64,000 nucleotides of DNA from Carya illinoinensis (GCF_018687715.1 NC_056760.1:35230001-35294000); one strand, 5' to 3'. Shown: positions 25,083 through 37,379, counted from the first letter of the stretch. The notes: a model not told the origin generated them from the sequence alone. Numbers and translations are program-made.

Positions 25083-25678
25083 CAAAGTTTTGAAATCCGT
25101 TCCGGAGACCATTCCGGTTGAGACACTGGAACGGAATATTTCAGTACCGGTACGTTTCGGTGTACCGTTTCGGAATTAATTATATATTATATATGAATAT
25201 TTATATGTATATATAAACTAACAATTAATAAAATAAATACATATATATATATATGTAAGTGTGTATCATGTATATGTGTATATATATAAAAGAATTAAAG
25301 ATTTATAAAATGAATATATATTGAAAAAAATCACAAACTTGAGTTAAGACACAAAAATAAAGGAAAAAATTAAAGAATAGACAGATTATTAAAAGTAATA
25401 ATACTTTTAGTGTATGGAAATGGGTATTTGAATTCTAAAAGTACAATTTTATCTATTATTTTTTAACTTATTTATAAGAGAGCTATTTTTTTAATTTGAA
25501 TTTGAATTTCGGACCGGAATTACTATTCCGGTCGAAATTGACCGGAAAGGCTGGAATTTGACTGGAACGGCCGGAATTTAACTCGAAACGGAATAGATAC
25601 CTACCCCATTCCGGTCACTGTTCCGGCACGAAAAATTCCGACTATTCCGACCGGAACGTAATGATTTTTAAAACTTTG
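25083..25678. mobile_element. hAT-like non-autonomous element with CCGG-rich ends
   Basis: The 596-bp element has inverted ends CAAAGTTTTGAAATCCGTTCCGG and, read from the right, CAAAGTTTTAAAAATCATTACG...CCGG. Direct flanks GGAATATT (25075-25082) and GGTATATT (25679-25686) match at 7 of 8 positions, fitting an 8-bp hAT target duplication. The subterminal regions repeat TTCCGG/CCGGAA, and the centre is AT-rich and non-coding. It interrupts the Tekay element just after the chromodomain. A relative lies at 39508-39904. Confidence 0.7.
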
Positions 25679-25783
25679 GGTATATTTCCTAAGCTTGGTC
25701 TTAGTGGAAGCTTGTAGCTTGTTTTAACATTAACATTTGACCTTGCACATTTCGAGGACGAAATTTTATTTTAAGGGGGAGGA

Positions 25784-28204
25784 TGTGATACCCCATTTTT
25801 ATGTGTATTTTTTTTTAAGTAGTTTTTAATTTAATTAAAATATTGGATCTTTTATTTTAAATTTATTGAACTTTAATTGGATTTATTTAGTTGTGAAATT
25901 TATTTTGAGGTGGTTTCTTAATATTAATTATTGTTTTGTATTTAAATTGTTGTTTAATTTAATTTAGTTTATTTGTAAATTTAAAATTTTGTTGTTATCT
26001 TTTACTAGTTATTTATTATATTTTAGTAAGGTATTGTATTTAAATTATTTTATTTTATTTATAGCTTTTAAAATTGTTTTCGTTAGATTAGTTTCTGGAC
26101 TCTAGAGGTGAGGACTAGACCTCATTTCTTTTTCCTATCTTTTCTTTTTCTCTTTTTCTTTTTCTTCTTCATTTTTCTTTTCCCTTTTTCTTTCTTTTTT
26201 TCCCTCACTTTTCTTCCGGTTCTCTCTCTTCCCATGCACTCTCTTTCTCCTTCTCTCATTCTCCCTTTTTTCCGTCGTCTGCTTCGTCCATCCCAGAAAC
26301 GCCGCCGTCACCACTGTGAGCCACACCACCCCCACCATTCTCTTCCGCTCCGGCCGGTTAACACCCCCACCAAATTTCAGCCCCAACCGAGTCACTGTTA
26401 AGTTGCATGAGGTTCTCCAAGCTATGGTGTTCACATGCTCCAGCGCCGCTGTCATTTCACCTTCGGCCACCACTTTTTTACCACTTCATCACCAACCCTT
26501 GCTGACCTAGATCACCCATTTCCAGCTCCGATCCATCGTCGGAGTAACCACCAAGAGCTCAACTCCGTTTTAGCATTTTTCACTTCCACCGTAGTTTTTG
26601 CTGCCACCCATGGCCAATCCTCACTTTCACTAGCTTCATAAATGCATCTAAGTCATTCCATATCAATCTCAAGTCTTGGTTCGTCCTTATTAAAAGTGGG
26701 TATTTTTACAACCCACGGCTATAATGTTTTTATACTGTTACGTTGCTTTTCCTCTTCCTTTTGCAACCCATTGATCCTTCAAAAAATAGTATATAGCGTT
26801 ATAAGTATTTTCCAAACTTCATTTTAGATTTAAATATATTATTACTTTTATAATAAATTGTAACTGCTTGATTATTCCGGACTGAGTCTGAGGAGTCGGG
26901 GGTCGGATGGATTTGAGGATGGAGTTAATTATGTTTAGATAATTGGATTGTTGGTTATCTTTATGTCTTGTCATTTGCATTGTATGGTGTATGCATGTAC
27001 ATATGTTGAATATTGAAAACTGGGTTTTCAAGCATAAATGGATTTTTGGGTGCGTGTGTATCACGACCCAAGCTGAGATAGGACATTATCTAGATGGAGC
27101 TTCTCTGGTCACTCGGGAGTGGATAATACTAAGTGACATCCCCTGAGTTGTCGCGGCGACGACATGATCGCACGATATGGTAACGCTGTCGTGCCGACTC
27201 TGTGGTCCCTAAGCTGGCGGGGACTAGAGGATGCCTGGTCATGGTATGCGCTAGGCGCGAAGTTGGGTATCGCTCGTGTAGATTTCACGTGCGTAGTCAT
27301 TACCTGCAGTGTGTGGCATAGGAGCCAGAGTGTGCGGATGATCCCTGGTCATGGTATGCGCTAGGCGCGAAGTTGGGTATCGCTCGTGTAGATTTCACAT
27401 GCGTAGTCATTACCTGCAGTGTGTGGCATAGGAGCCAGAGTGTGCGGATGATCCCTAGGGGAGATCATGGTGCATACAATAATTGGGAACTGGTTTTGGA
27501 TATTGGATATTGGCAATTTTTTGGAAAAATGACGAGTTTGTTTAAAGGATTATTTGTGGGTCATTTTTTAGGAAAATGACGAGATTTTATAAGTGGATTT
27601 TCGTGAACTATTTTCTAAAAAAATAGTGGATTTTTTGTTTTGGGCCATTATCTTGAATAATGGTGAGGAAAATGTTTTAAATGAATATTTAAAGGATTAT
27701 TTTGGAAATGTGATTTTCAGACCCTTGCATGTAGCATTTGTTCATTCATATTATTGAGTTTTAATATATTTTTATCTTGTAGTATTTGGATCATTCCTTA
27801 CTTGTGGTACTGTCTTTGGTACCTTAGATTTTCATGTAGCGGTTGAGAAGGAGGAGGCTGAGTCTGAGCAGGCGGCTTCGCCAGAGTACTAATTTGGAGT
27901 TGTATTATTTTGAAAATTATTTTTACATGCTTTTATATTATATAATTTGGATTTGAAACAATGTTAAACCTGTAATATGTTGAAACTTGTAATATTTTGG
28001 TTAGCTTGTGTTTTAAGCAAATTTGTATTTAAACAAAATTCTGGTACTTAGTTGAAGACTTTTATTATCCGCTATGTAGTTTTATTATACATGTGTTGCA
28101 TGTACACACACTTAGTACTTAGCGATGAGATGTGTGACCCATGTTGTCATCATCCTGACACCTTAATTTCCACGTGTCCGTACGTGGGAGTTGGGGGCAT
28201 CACA
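25784..28204 (+). repeat. 3' LTR of the Tekay-like element
   Basis: The 2,421-bp LTR is bounded by the polypurine tract and the terminal ATCACA. It contains a near-perfect direct duplication of 110 bp (27235-27344 and 27345-27454). Its 5' part matches the truncated 5' LTR. Confidence 0.88.
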
Positions 28205-28782
28205 ACAAACATTTGGGTAAAACAATTAATGTTTTAACCAAATCTAAAGAACAATAAAATCTTTTATTAATTCTAATATTTCAAATTACAAACCTCAAGT
28301 TTAAAGAAGAATATATTCACAAGTTTAAGAAGACGATGGTTTGTCAAGAACCAAAAACTTCTAAACAAAAAATTAGTTTTCAAGAAACTTTAGGAAGATT
28401 TGAAAAGAAAAAAACTCAAATACCCTATCCCTAACAAAAATAACTTGATTCATAGGTTGTGTGATGCAGTGAAATTTTTCAAGTTTGACCTAAAGTCCGA
28501 GTTTTGGTAGATCCAAATTAGTGAGTCAGATAGATATAAGACTACTTCTACTACCCATTTGATCACTATAAGTGGAACATGATACCTTTCGGCCTAAAAA
28601 GTACCCCTAATGAATTCCAAAATATTATGAATGATATTTTCAATTCATTCATCTATTTCACCATTGTTTACGTTGATGATGTTCTTATATTTTTAAAGTT
28701 TATTGATAAACACTGGAAATATTTGCCTTCATTTCTAGATATCATTAGACAAAATAGTCTCGTTGTTTTTGCCGTGTAAATT

Positions 28783-28959
28783 ATGTTTGGGTGTTGAGAG
28801 TATCTCAACACTTCTCAACATACTTCACTACTATTCATTATTTTATTATTACTTTTCACATATTTTTTATTACTATTCAATATTCTATTATTACTTTTCA
28901 CATACTTTTTCATTATTATTTACAACATATCTCAACACTTATCAGCAGCCAAACCTTAT
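28783..28959. mobile_element. Short MITE inside the pararetroviral RT remnant
   Basis: The ends GTTTGGGTGTTGAGA and, reversed from the right, GTTTGGCTGCTGATAAGTGTTGAGA form inverted repeats. The interior contains two roughly 40-bp near-repeats (ACTATTCATTATTTTATTA / ACTATTCAATATTCTATTA). RT-like coding resumes on the right. Confidence 0.55.
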
Positions 28960-31130
28960 TAGGTTTCTTGGTTATGATATTTCTGAAAGTAAAATTCAAC
29001 CCATCAATTAGGCCATCGAATTTGCTGACAAATTTCCTGATGTTATTCTTGACAAAAACTAGTTGCAGATATTTCTTGGTTCATTCTAATCCTCCTCCTT
29101 TGACAGATATTCTTACTAATCTTATTAAACAAATTAAGACACATGTCAAAACTCTTCTATGCCTTAGAATTCCTACTTTTGATTCTTTTAAAATAGTTGA
29201 AACAAATATCTCTAACATTGGTTATGGTGGCATTCTAAAACAAATAGTTTCGCTAGACTGATCTGAACAAATTGTTCGGTTCTATATTGGAGTCTAAAAT
29301 TCTATACAACTAAATTATAATATTATCAAAAAAGAAATATTATCTATAGTACATTTCTAAATTTTAGTGTGATTTATTAAACCAGAAATTTTTATTATAT
29401 ATTGATTGCAAAAGTGCTAAGTATGTTTTAGAAAAGATGTTGAAAACATTACATCCAAACATATTTTTGTACGTTGGCAAGTTATTTTAAGTGTTTTTTA
29501 TTTTGATATTGAATATATAAAGGGATTTGATAATTTCATTCATAATTTTCTTACCCGTAGATTTATGCAGAAACCATGAGTAAGAAAAATGACAAATGAA
29601 AAAAACTAGAGTCTCCTCCTCTAATTCCACACAAATTACTTTTAAAAAATAAACCTGCTCTCCGTTGGACATTGCCAATAGGTTTACTACACTTGGTAGT
29701 ATTCCAACTATCCAACCTATTTAATTTGCTTCAGCAATTTCGACTTCTTATGACCCATATGCTAAACCAATTTATACGATTAAGCCTACCCAATATTTTC
29801 TTACTTCAAAAACCAATTACATTAAAAAAACATATTTCTAAAATCAGTTTTATATCCAACCACACCTATCCATGTATATAGATTCATTCAAAATTGCTTG
29901 TACTTATTTTTCCCCCAATTTCCATTGGATTCCTGAGAGTTCAGGAAAAAATCTCTAATTTTACTCTGAAATTTTGTTTCAAACAGAATCTCTTACTATT
30001 AAACCTATTTTTGACAAAACTGATAAAACCAAAGTTACTTTTTACAATGCTTACATTATAAAAGTGATTACTGAAGAAGAATAAGAAACCAATCCCTATA
30101 CTTCGAAAAAATTACCACAATCAGATATTGTTTACTGTTACTATGACTACATTGACGCTTTGTTTAAATTTACAATGTTTCAAACTCCAGATCTATTACG
30201 TTATTGATTTTTCAATTTTGACAAGAAAACCAAGAATACTTTCCCACTTTGGCTTCAGCGTTGGTGGAATCAATTTAGTCCTATTTTCGAAATCTTTCCT
30301 GAAATATTTCAAACAGCTATTAAATATTTTTCTTCTGTGACCCTCTCAAAGATGGACAGACATAATTCAAAATTTTTTTACTTACTCAATTTATGCAAAA
30401 GATATAAGGTTCCTTAGATTTTAAAATAAAGTTATGAAAAGAATGATGATATTTTGCTTAGACCCTATTTTGTCAAATGGTGAGATAAATTTTTTTACAT
30501 AGAAGACATTATTTCCTCCATAGCCAGAGATTATCCTCGGCTTGCTCAAGATATTCAAAGCATGAAGGATTTCCTTGTTGTGAAATAGCAGACACATGTG
30601 TTTGCCTGAATATTCACTTGCTCGGGTCATTACTTCAAATACTTCTGAGAAATCATTTTCAAAATCTAAAAAGAAGACCATTCTTAACGGACTAAAAAAG
30701 AAAAATTTAATTAAAATATTAAAGGCGTCTCTTGAAGCCGAAGAAGATTCTGAATTTGACTCATATGCATCCTCCAAGAATGTAGTTGTTGAGGCTCCAA
30801 TTGCTGATAATGACCCATACAACAACTTCTTTGGTCATTACTCTGAAGGCAAGCCAAAGTTTTCAGATGATTTATCCACTAACGCAAATCGCCAAATATT
30901 TCATAAAGTTCCACAAGATTGCTAGTCTACTGACCATACTTTTAGAAATTCCAAATTTTTTATTTTTGGGACAATAAAATGAAACAGACTCTTGCTATTT
31001 CAGTTGAAAAAGTCTTATCATCTGTCAGTGAAAGACATTTTGGCTTAATGAATAGTGAAAAAAATCAATTTTACTGTTTATTATTTACTATTTGAGTATT
31101 TTAATATTTTGTAAAAGTACTCTCCTGTTT

Positions 31131-31140
31131 TATAAAAGGG
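31131..31140 (+). promoter_or_regulatory. TATA-like box downstream of the pararetroviral remnant
   Basis: TATAAAAGGG in a non-coding stretch beyond the last polyprotein fragment, where Caulimoviridae carry their full-length-transcript promoter. Position and form fit, but activity is unknown. Confidence 0.35.
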
Positions 31141-31501
31141 TCACTTCATTTCAATACATGGCACAATGACATAGAGCGAAACCAGACTTCCAAATAGCCC
31201 TTCCTTACTCTCTCATGAAATCTTCTCCATTTCTCTTCTTGCCTTTCATTATTTTACCTTATAATTACTCTTATAAGTAAGATTTTTTAATAATCAAGAA
31301 TTTAATTCAATACTTGCATTATTTACTTTTCATCTACATTATTTAATTGCATTATTTACTTTCATTATTCAATCTGATTTCAGTTATTTGGTGCTCCAGT
31401 CATTTGATTCTAATTACTTTCAATCTTGGTACTTCATTTTCAGCACTAAAAATATATATAATATAAAAATCATAAAAAAATATCTTATATAATATAAAAG
31501 G

Positions 31502-31537
<36 letters not shown>

Positions 31538-31699
31538 CTCATTCGGTTCTGTTTGGTGAGGTGTTAAAAAAAAAATTCAAAATAGAATCAATTTTAACTG
31601 AATTTAAGAAAAATAAAATCGATATCAGACGAACAAATCCAATTCTGGACCAAACTTACCAATTCGATCCGATCCGGTTTACCGATTTCATCACCCGTA

Positions 31700-31913
31700 A
31701 ATCAAGCTAGCAGGATCCGGAGACAAATTTCAGGGTTTGAGAACCCTAGATCCTCCTTCAAGCACCAAGCTTTGCCGAAAATCAAGATTTCTGGCTGAGA
31801 CTCTTTCAATCGTCAAAGTTACATCTCGGCGATGAAGATCTAGGGGCTTGGCCTCTGTTCATCATTTTCAGATACCACGCATTATATACCAGTCTTCCTC
31901 ATATCTGTGTATT

Positions 31914-31957
<44 letters not shown>

Positions 31958-32168
31958 TTCAAAGTTCATCAAACAGAAAAAAGAAAGAGCATGACGATCG
32001 ATTACAAATCCCCCCATTTCTAACTCTTCTCCTCGGCAGTAACATTCAGCAGAAAAGGACACTCCAATTCCAGCCGCACTCGCCCAGCCGGCAACCAGCT
32101 CCTCCGCAGCTCGACACGCACCCAACAGTCCAGCCACCGTCCACCACTACCACTCCACTGTAAGCAAA

Positions 32169-32212
<44 letters not shown>

Positions 32213-32962
32213 AGTACAGCCACATCTTCCCGTCTTCCGCCCTCCATCTACAAGGTGAATTTAATCTGTTCCACTGAAATTATTTGGATTTTTTTTTAAT
32301 GAATAATGGACACTGTTGTTTGATTTTGAGATTGATCTTTGATTTCAATTGTGATGGGCTTTAGAATTTGGGATGAATTTCTATTTTGCATTTCAATTGA
32401 TGCGTTCGTTTGTGCAAATGCAACCCTTGTAGATGAATTTTTCTTAGATAAAGTATGTTTTAATGAGAATCAAAATGGGGCGTACTAATCTGGTTGTGGC
32501 AACAGAGATGGGCATGCGCTCATGCTCGTTATAAAGGATTTCATTCTCGAGATTATGGTTTCACTGGTTCCAACCATGTCATTCTGAATCTTTTCTTTCA
32601 CAAAAATGTCTTCATGTACGCTTATTTTACAAGCAATGCTTATTGGAAGAACTAAAATACAAGAAGCCAAGCTGCTGATTCAAGCGAAGAAGTGTATCTC
32701 TTTTATTTTTCAGTTATGCATTGAATTCATTTATTAAGCATGACCTTTACACACACACATATATATATGATTTATATCCAAAAATGGTACACCTTCTGTG
32801 AGAACAGCAACATATATAATTATATACTTCTTCTGTAGGTCTGCTGCATATTGCAAGATCACAGTCTGTGAGAACAGGATTTATGTAACCTAGGATGATA
32901 TTATTCTTGCTGAAAAAATTGACCTTAAGGAGTTAGGTTTGCAATTGAACGAGCAGATAGAA
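31700..32962 (+). other. PIG-C copy 2: 5' leader with extra insertion
   Basis: The leader keeps the copy-1 donor AAG|GTGAAT (after 32254) and acceptor TCTGTAG (ending 32838). Relative to copy 1 it has about 217 extra bases at 32021-32237, including a (CT)n tract. The insert contains GTAAGC at 32160 and CTACAG ending at 32214, a possible 55-nt intron whose pyrimidine tract is the (CT)n repeat. The insertion also places a stop in the short upstream ORF that starts at 31991. Confidence 0.5.
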
Positions 32963-33874
32963 ATGGATAATTGCGTTGCTGAAAACTCATCTCCAACTCG
33001 ACCCAAATGGAGAAAAGTGGCATATGGAGGGATGCAGCCTGGTTTTGATGACAATCACACTGATGAATCTTTCCTTGAAGATATAGTCATGAATGCCAAT
33101 GTTGTGAAACGGGACATGCTAAAAGTGATGCAAGACTCGGTTTCCATCTCTGAATATCTATGCATTGTTGCCCTTGTGGGCTTGGTTTGGACCTACACTC
33201 TAAGATCAACTCTTGATGAAACTTCCCTTTTGTATCTTGATGTCAGTCTTCTTGGATCAGGTTTTCTACTTCTCCTTTTAACGGAAGAAATGCTTTCACT
33301 CAATCTTCTCTTGCATTATTTACCTAACGTTTTCTTTTTCACAACTGGATTATACGTTTTGGCTCCCATCTACCAAACTCTAACAAGATCCATTAGCTCA
33401 GATTCCATCTGGGCAGTAACTGTTCCACTCCTCATACTTCATCTATTCCTTCACGACTACTCAGGATCAACTGTTAGAGCTCCTGGGGCTCTGAATAATC
33501 CAACATTGACCAGTTGCATTTCTTTAAATGCCTCGATAGTGGCCTCGGTTTTCATTGCTTCTCGCCTTCCATCGAGTATACACGTTTTTGCAATCATGCT
33601 ATTCTCCTTACAAGTATTCCTTTTTGCTCCACTGATCACTTACTGTATCAAAAAGTACTCCTTCCGCTTGCATCTTTGCTTTGCTTTCAGTTTGATGGCC
33701 ATGACCTTGGCTTTTGTTTATACACTCCACAGGCTACTTTTTGTGCTACTGTTGGGTTTATTGGTTTTTGTGACTCTGGTATGTCCTTATTGGCTTATAC
33801 GACTTCAAGAATACAAGTTTGAGATCAATGGCCCTTGGGATGAGGCTAAGCTTTGTTTTGCCGTAACAGATTAA
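32963..33874 (+). CDS. PIGC: PIG-C / GPI2, GPI-GlcNAc transferase subunit C (copy 2)
   Basis: This is a tandem paralogue of the gene at 11892-12803: 303 residues, single exon, intact. It differs by five residues only (G4C, V111L, L119P, M158I, V272L, approximate numbering). All family marks, including the C-terminal INGPWDEA, are kept. Here the stop codon that precedes the start in copy 1 is CAG, so the frame is open back to an ATG at 32939 and would add eight residues. The ATG at 32963 is preferred because it is the start shared with copy 1. The L to P change falls in a hydrophobic segment and could matter. Expression of each copy cannot be told from sequence. Confidence 0.93.
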   Translation: MDNCVAENSSPTRPKWRKVAYGGMQPGFDDNHTDESFLEDIVMNANVVKRDMLKVMQDSVSISEYLCIVALVGLVWTYTLRSTLDETSLLYLDVSLLGSGFLLLLLTEEMLSLNLLLHYLPNVFFFTTGLYVLAPIYQTLTRSISSDSIWAVTVPLLILHLFLHDYSGSTVRAPGALNNPTLTSCISLNASIVASVFIASRLPSSIHVFAIMLFSLQVFLFAPLITYCIKKYSFRLHLCFAFSLMAMTLAFVYTLHRLLFVLLLGLLVFVTLVCPYWLIRLQEYKFEINGPWDEAKLCFAVTD

Positions 33875-34599
33875 GATCACCAGTGTCAACCTTTGTATGT
33901 TTCATGGAACTTTTTGGAGGTTGGTTAATTCTAAATTGAATTGTTTGTATAATTTCCCTTGTTTCTTCTCTCCAGTTAAAGATCTTATTCCACTTATCAC
34001 ATTATATTGATGTGGCCCCAGACATCTGTTATTGAATCGGCTATTGGTTTTCTATTGAAGGATCAGCTTTATACTCAATGATGAAATAAGCCCACTCACA
34101 TTGGATTAAGAATCCTGAAATTTTAAACATAAATCTAAAATTGAAAAAGGGGATGGTTGGGCAGAATAGATAAAATGCATATCTGCTTCACGAAAACGAA
34201 GCAACTCTTCCATAAATCTTAAAGATTACTCTAATAATAATGGTCATCCAAAGCAGAAGACAGTTTTTACATGTACTTACCATACAAAAGCAGTCTAAAG
34301 CTAGGAGTTCGATTGATAGAGGATTGCGGGTGTGTCGAGCGACATCTTAAGCAAAGTTTTTGGACTAGTCTCGCTCGTTCAAATTTTTAGCGGTGTATCC
34401 AGCTAAGACTTGGCTAAATTCGTAGTGGAAGTCTTGTATCGGTGTTCACTCAACTATGATTCATGTGAAAATCAAGCGAACTCTTGGTCAGTGGGACTTC
34501 TCTTCTACGTGCGATTTTCTTCTACATTGGACCCTTGCTACCCTCTTCTAAGGCCTCAATGTACTTGATGCCTTTCTATCTGCATTAATGGTGTCCTCC

Positions 34600-34830
34600 C
34601 CTAGGGTAACACCACCCCAGTCCGAATACCAAACACCTCGGGGTGGTGGCCACACCTTGAGAGTGGTCATAAAGGTGGCGGGAGGTGGTCTTAAAATTAA
34701 TTAGAGTTTAAAATTTTAGGAATTTAGGATTTATATTTTTGGGTTTTAGTTTAATGTATTTAAGAAAAAAGAAACCTTTGTGGCTTTGCATTTTCTAAAA
34801 TGTGTAGAATCATTATATGTCGGCTTGTGA
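34600..34830. repeat. Dispersed repeat, copy B
   Basis: Same family as 13570-13750 and 37016-37360. This copy extends further right, to TTTTCTAAAATGTGTAGAATCATT, a block also present in the third copy but missing after 13750. Confidence 0.65.
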
Positions 34831-35131
34831 TTGGAGGGTGTACATATCCTAACAGCAATTCGTTTTCTATAATATTTTATTAGATCCAATATGATTGTCA
34901 ACTAGGTTTTGCACTTCAATTGTATTACACACATATTATTGATTGAAAATTTGAGATTGAAAAATCGGAAATTAGACAAGTACAATCTTGTTTTTGTTAA
35001 TCACCCATTGCTATTTAAAGGTTGGTGTGTAAATATACTTTGTTATGGAGCTTATTACATATATAAAAGAGTTTAGAACTATATTTTTTAGGTAAATTGT
35101 ACAATCGGTATTTGGGTTTTTTCATCTTTAT

Positions 35132-35660
35132 TAGGAGTGTAACCGGTCTGGTTTAGTTTGGTTTTAGACAAAATTTAAGACCGAACCAGTATAAATTAGT
35201 TTTACATTTTTTAAAATTAATTACGCATCGGTTATCCTCCTAAACCGATACCTCCGGTTTTACCAGTTTTTGGTCTAGTCGGTTTTATTTTTTTATTTTA
35301 ATAAAATAGAAATTCCTCATCAAAAATACGTTTATAAAAAAAAATCTATTTTATTAAGAATATGTTACTATCTACAAAAGTCTGCTTTATAAAAAAAATT
35401 TATTAGGTAAAAAATTTTGTTATAAAAACACTGCATATGACCAATTAAGCTTTTATGTTCAAGATTAAAGTTTTATATTATAAAATATAATAATATTATC
35501 TTATATATATTTAAAAAATTAATTTAAATATATATTATAATGAACCGATCCGATTTGATCCGATTTTAAAAATTAAGAAATTGAAATCTGACATTTTCGG
35601 TCAATTTTGACATTTTAAAAATTGATTTCGTACCGAATCGATTCCATGGGTTGACACCCG
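35132..35660. mobile_element. hAT-like non-autonomous element (AACCGG-rich)
   Basis: It begins TAGGAGTGTAACCGG and ends GGTTGACACCCG, giving imperfect inverted ends of the (T)AGGGGTGT-AACC type common in plant hAT derivatives. The subterminal parts repeat ACCGG/CCGGT and AACCGA motifs. The interior is AT-rich without coding. I could not resolve a clean 8-bp target duplication. Confidence 0.5.
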
Positions 35661-37015
35661 ATTCTATACGAGTCTGAGGCCACAATTATTATTTTTCTTA
35701 CCGTTGATGCATAATTATCTAAAAAAATAAATCAGGTACACTGTTAGGTAGCATTGTGACATGTGTCAGCCGTGGATTCACTAACTCACAGTATACCTTA
35801 TTCGGGAGTTTTTCTTTGACATGATTTACGTGGGAGTAAATCTTTTTTTAAATACTTCTGTAACAAAAAAAAATTATAAAAATATAATTTTTTAAATTGA
35901 CATAATTTTATATAATCTATTATATTTTCTTCACAATAAATATAATTTTTTAATAATTACATCATATTATATTAATTTATAAGATTACTTTTATCTAATT
36001 CATTTATGGTTAAAATATTTTCCTTTTCTTGTTATCATCATGCGTCAATGTTGTGAAAAATGAAAATTGCAGTCTCGATTTGTCTTGAAAACGCAAATGT
36101 TGATCTTACAATTAACCTTATTAACCTTGAGGTTTTGTAATGTTTCGGTTTTAATGAGGAACAAGTTTTGCAGAACTGCGACATGTGTTCTTAGCCAACC
36201 GGCCAGCTTACGTCCCTTTCCACCTCAATGCGCCCCTAGCACGAGGGAATGGAATCCATCTAAAATTTGAGAAGGGTGAATTGAATTTTCAAACCTTTGG
36301 GGATGGATATTGATCATTAATTCTGCTATGGGTTAGGTAGATAACATCATGGAGGTCCACAGAGAGAGAGAGAGAGAGAGAGAGATTCCTCATCTTGTTT
36401 CTTAAAGATCAACTTCCGTATTTGCGAAGCAACGTGAACTCAAAGAAGAATCCTCCTTTGTTTTGACAACGAGAGTGTATACAGTAATCTCAAAATTTAA
36501 CACACCCGGCACACTTGATGATGTGGAAAAAAAAATCGTCTGGAGCACGAGTCAAACTTGACGGAAGCAACCACCATTCTCTTCTCTCGTCTCTAGCATG
36601 ACTCAAACTTGAATTTATTCAAGAAATAATCTATCTGAAACTCTAATCCCGAAATCTGATACTCTAAATCCTAAGCCCCAAATTTGAGAAACTCATCGCT
36701 GGAGAATTGAGAATGAAGAAAAGAGAAGGAAGAACATATAACTGAGAAGATATAACACATCATTAGTACCCTTTTCTTCTTTCCAAAGGTCTGTTTTACT
36801 CCCGGCTTTGCATTTCGAATTAAAATGTTGTTCTTGCAAGAGAAATAGCGTATTGGTTTTTGTTTGTAATGAACAATAAATCCATGCAAGGGAAGATTCA
36901 TTTTTATTGTCTTATATGTCACGCATGGTTTTACTTTATTTTAGGAGAAATAGCGTATTTGATCTGATTCTAAATACATGTATATATATCAAGGGGAAAA
37001 ATGTATATATACCAG
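35661..37015. other. Intergenic, no gene recognised
   Basis: AT-rich sequence with an (AG)n tract near 36361-36385. Short open frames such as 36067-36270 resemble nothing known to me. Confidence 0.5.
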
Positions 37016-37360
37016 CCACCTCGGGGTGGTGGCCACACTTTGAGAGACGGTCGAAATGGTGACTAGAACTAGAAGCCTGGAGATAGTCTTAAAATTAAGA
37101 AAAAATCTACTCATCATTCTCACACTACGTATCACACGTTATTATTTTTTTATTACTAAATGTGTGATGTATAGATGATGAGCAAAAGAATTCAATTAGA
37201 TTAGGAAGAATAAAATCAACAATAAAAATAAAACCAAATAATTAGAGTTTAGAATTTTATGAATTTAGAGTTTATATTTTGGGGTTTTAGTTTAAGTTAT
37301 TTAAAAGAAAGAATATTTTATGGCTTAGCATTTTCTAAAATGTGTAGAATCATTTGAGAA
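37016..37360. repeat. Dispersed repeat, copy C, interrupted by a MITE
   Basis: Third copy of the family at 13570 and 34600 (CACCTCGGGGTGGTGGCCACAC and the later TTTTCTAAAATGTGTAGAATCATT). It is split at about 37089-37245 by a sequence related to the MITE at 9453-9663, including an inverted pair CTCATCATTCTCACAC / GTGTGATGTATAGATGATGAG. Confidence 0.6.
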
Positions 37361-37379
37361 TTTTTTCTATGAAATGATT

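Larger units (their letters stand above)
20982..28204 (+). mobile_element. Tekay/Del-like Ty3 chromovirus inserted in the pararetrovirus remnant
   Basis: The LTRs start TGTGATACCCC (20982 and 25784) and end GGGGGCATCACA (28193-28204), with TGTGAT/ATCACA inverted ends. A polypurine tract, AAGGGGGAGGA, precedes the 3' LTR. Flanking 5-mers are GTAAA (20977-20981) and ACAAA (28205-28209), a possible decayed 5-bp duplication. The 5' LTR is truncated at about 22454 and fused directly to RT, so the rest of that LTR, the primer-binding site, gag, protease and the RT start are deleted. A hAT-like element lies at 25083-25678. Confidence 0.88.
28205..31140 (+). pseudogene. Endogenous pararetrovirus-like remnant, 3' part (RT/RNase H and downstream)
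   Basis: This continues the remnant interrupted at 20981. RT is recognisable near 28470-28780 (FKFDLKS, MIPFGLKSTPNEFQNIMNDIF) and an intact YVDD is encoded at 28669-28680. Such RT sequences are typical of Caulimoviridae. A MITE interrupts RT at about 28783-28959. RNase H-like and downstream polyprotein fragments continue to about 30960 with stops in every frame. It cannot be expressed as a functional protein. Confidence 0.72.
31446..34770. repeat. Segmental duplication, copy 2 (PIG-C unit)
   Basis: Matches 9399-13750 in direct orientation. The (TA)n tract at about 31507-31533 is the position where copy 1 carries a MITE and a 970-bp Helitron. Upstream of 31446 there is pararetrovirus-derived sequence, unlike the Helitron upstream of copy 1, so the duplicated unit starts there. 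Confidence 0.85.
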
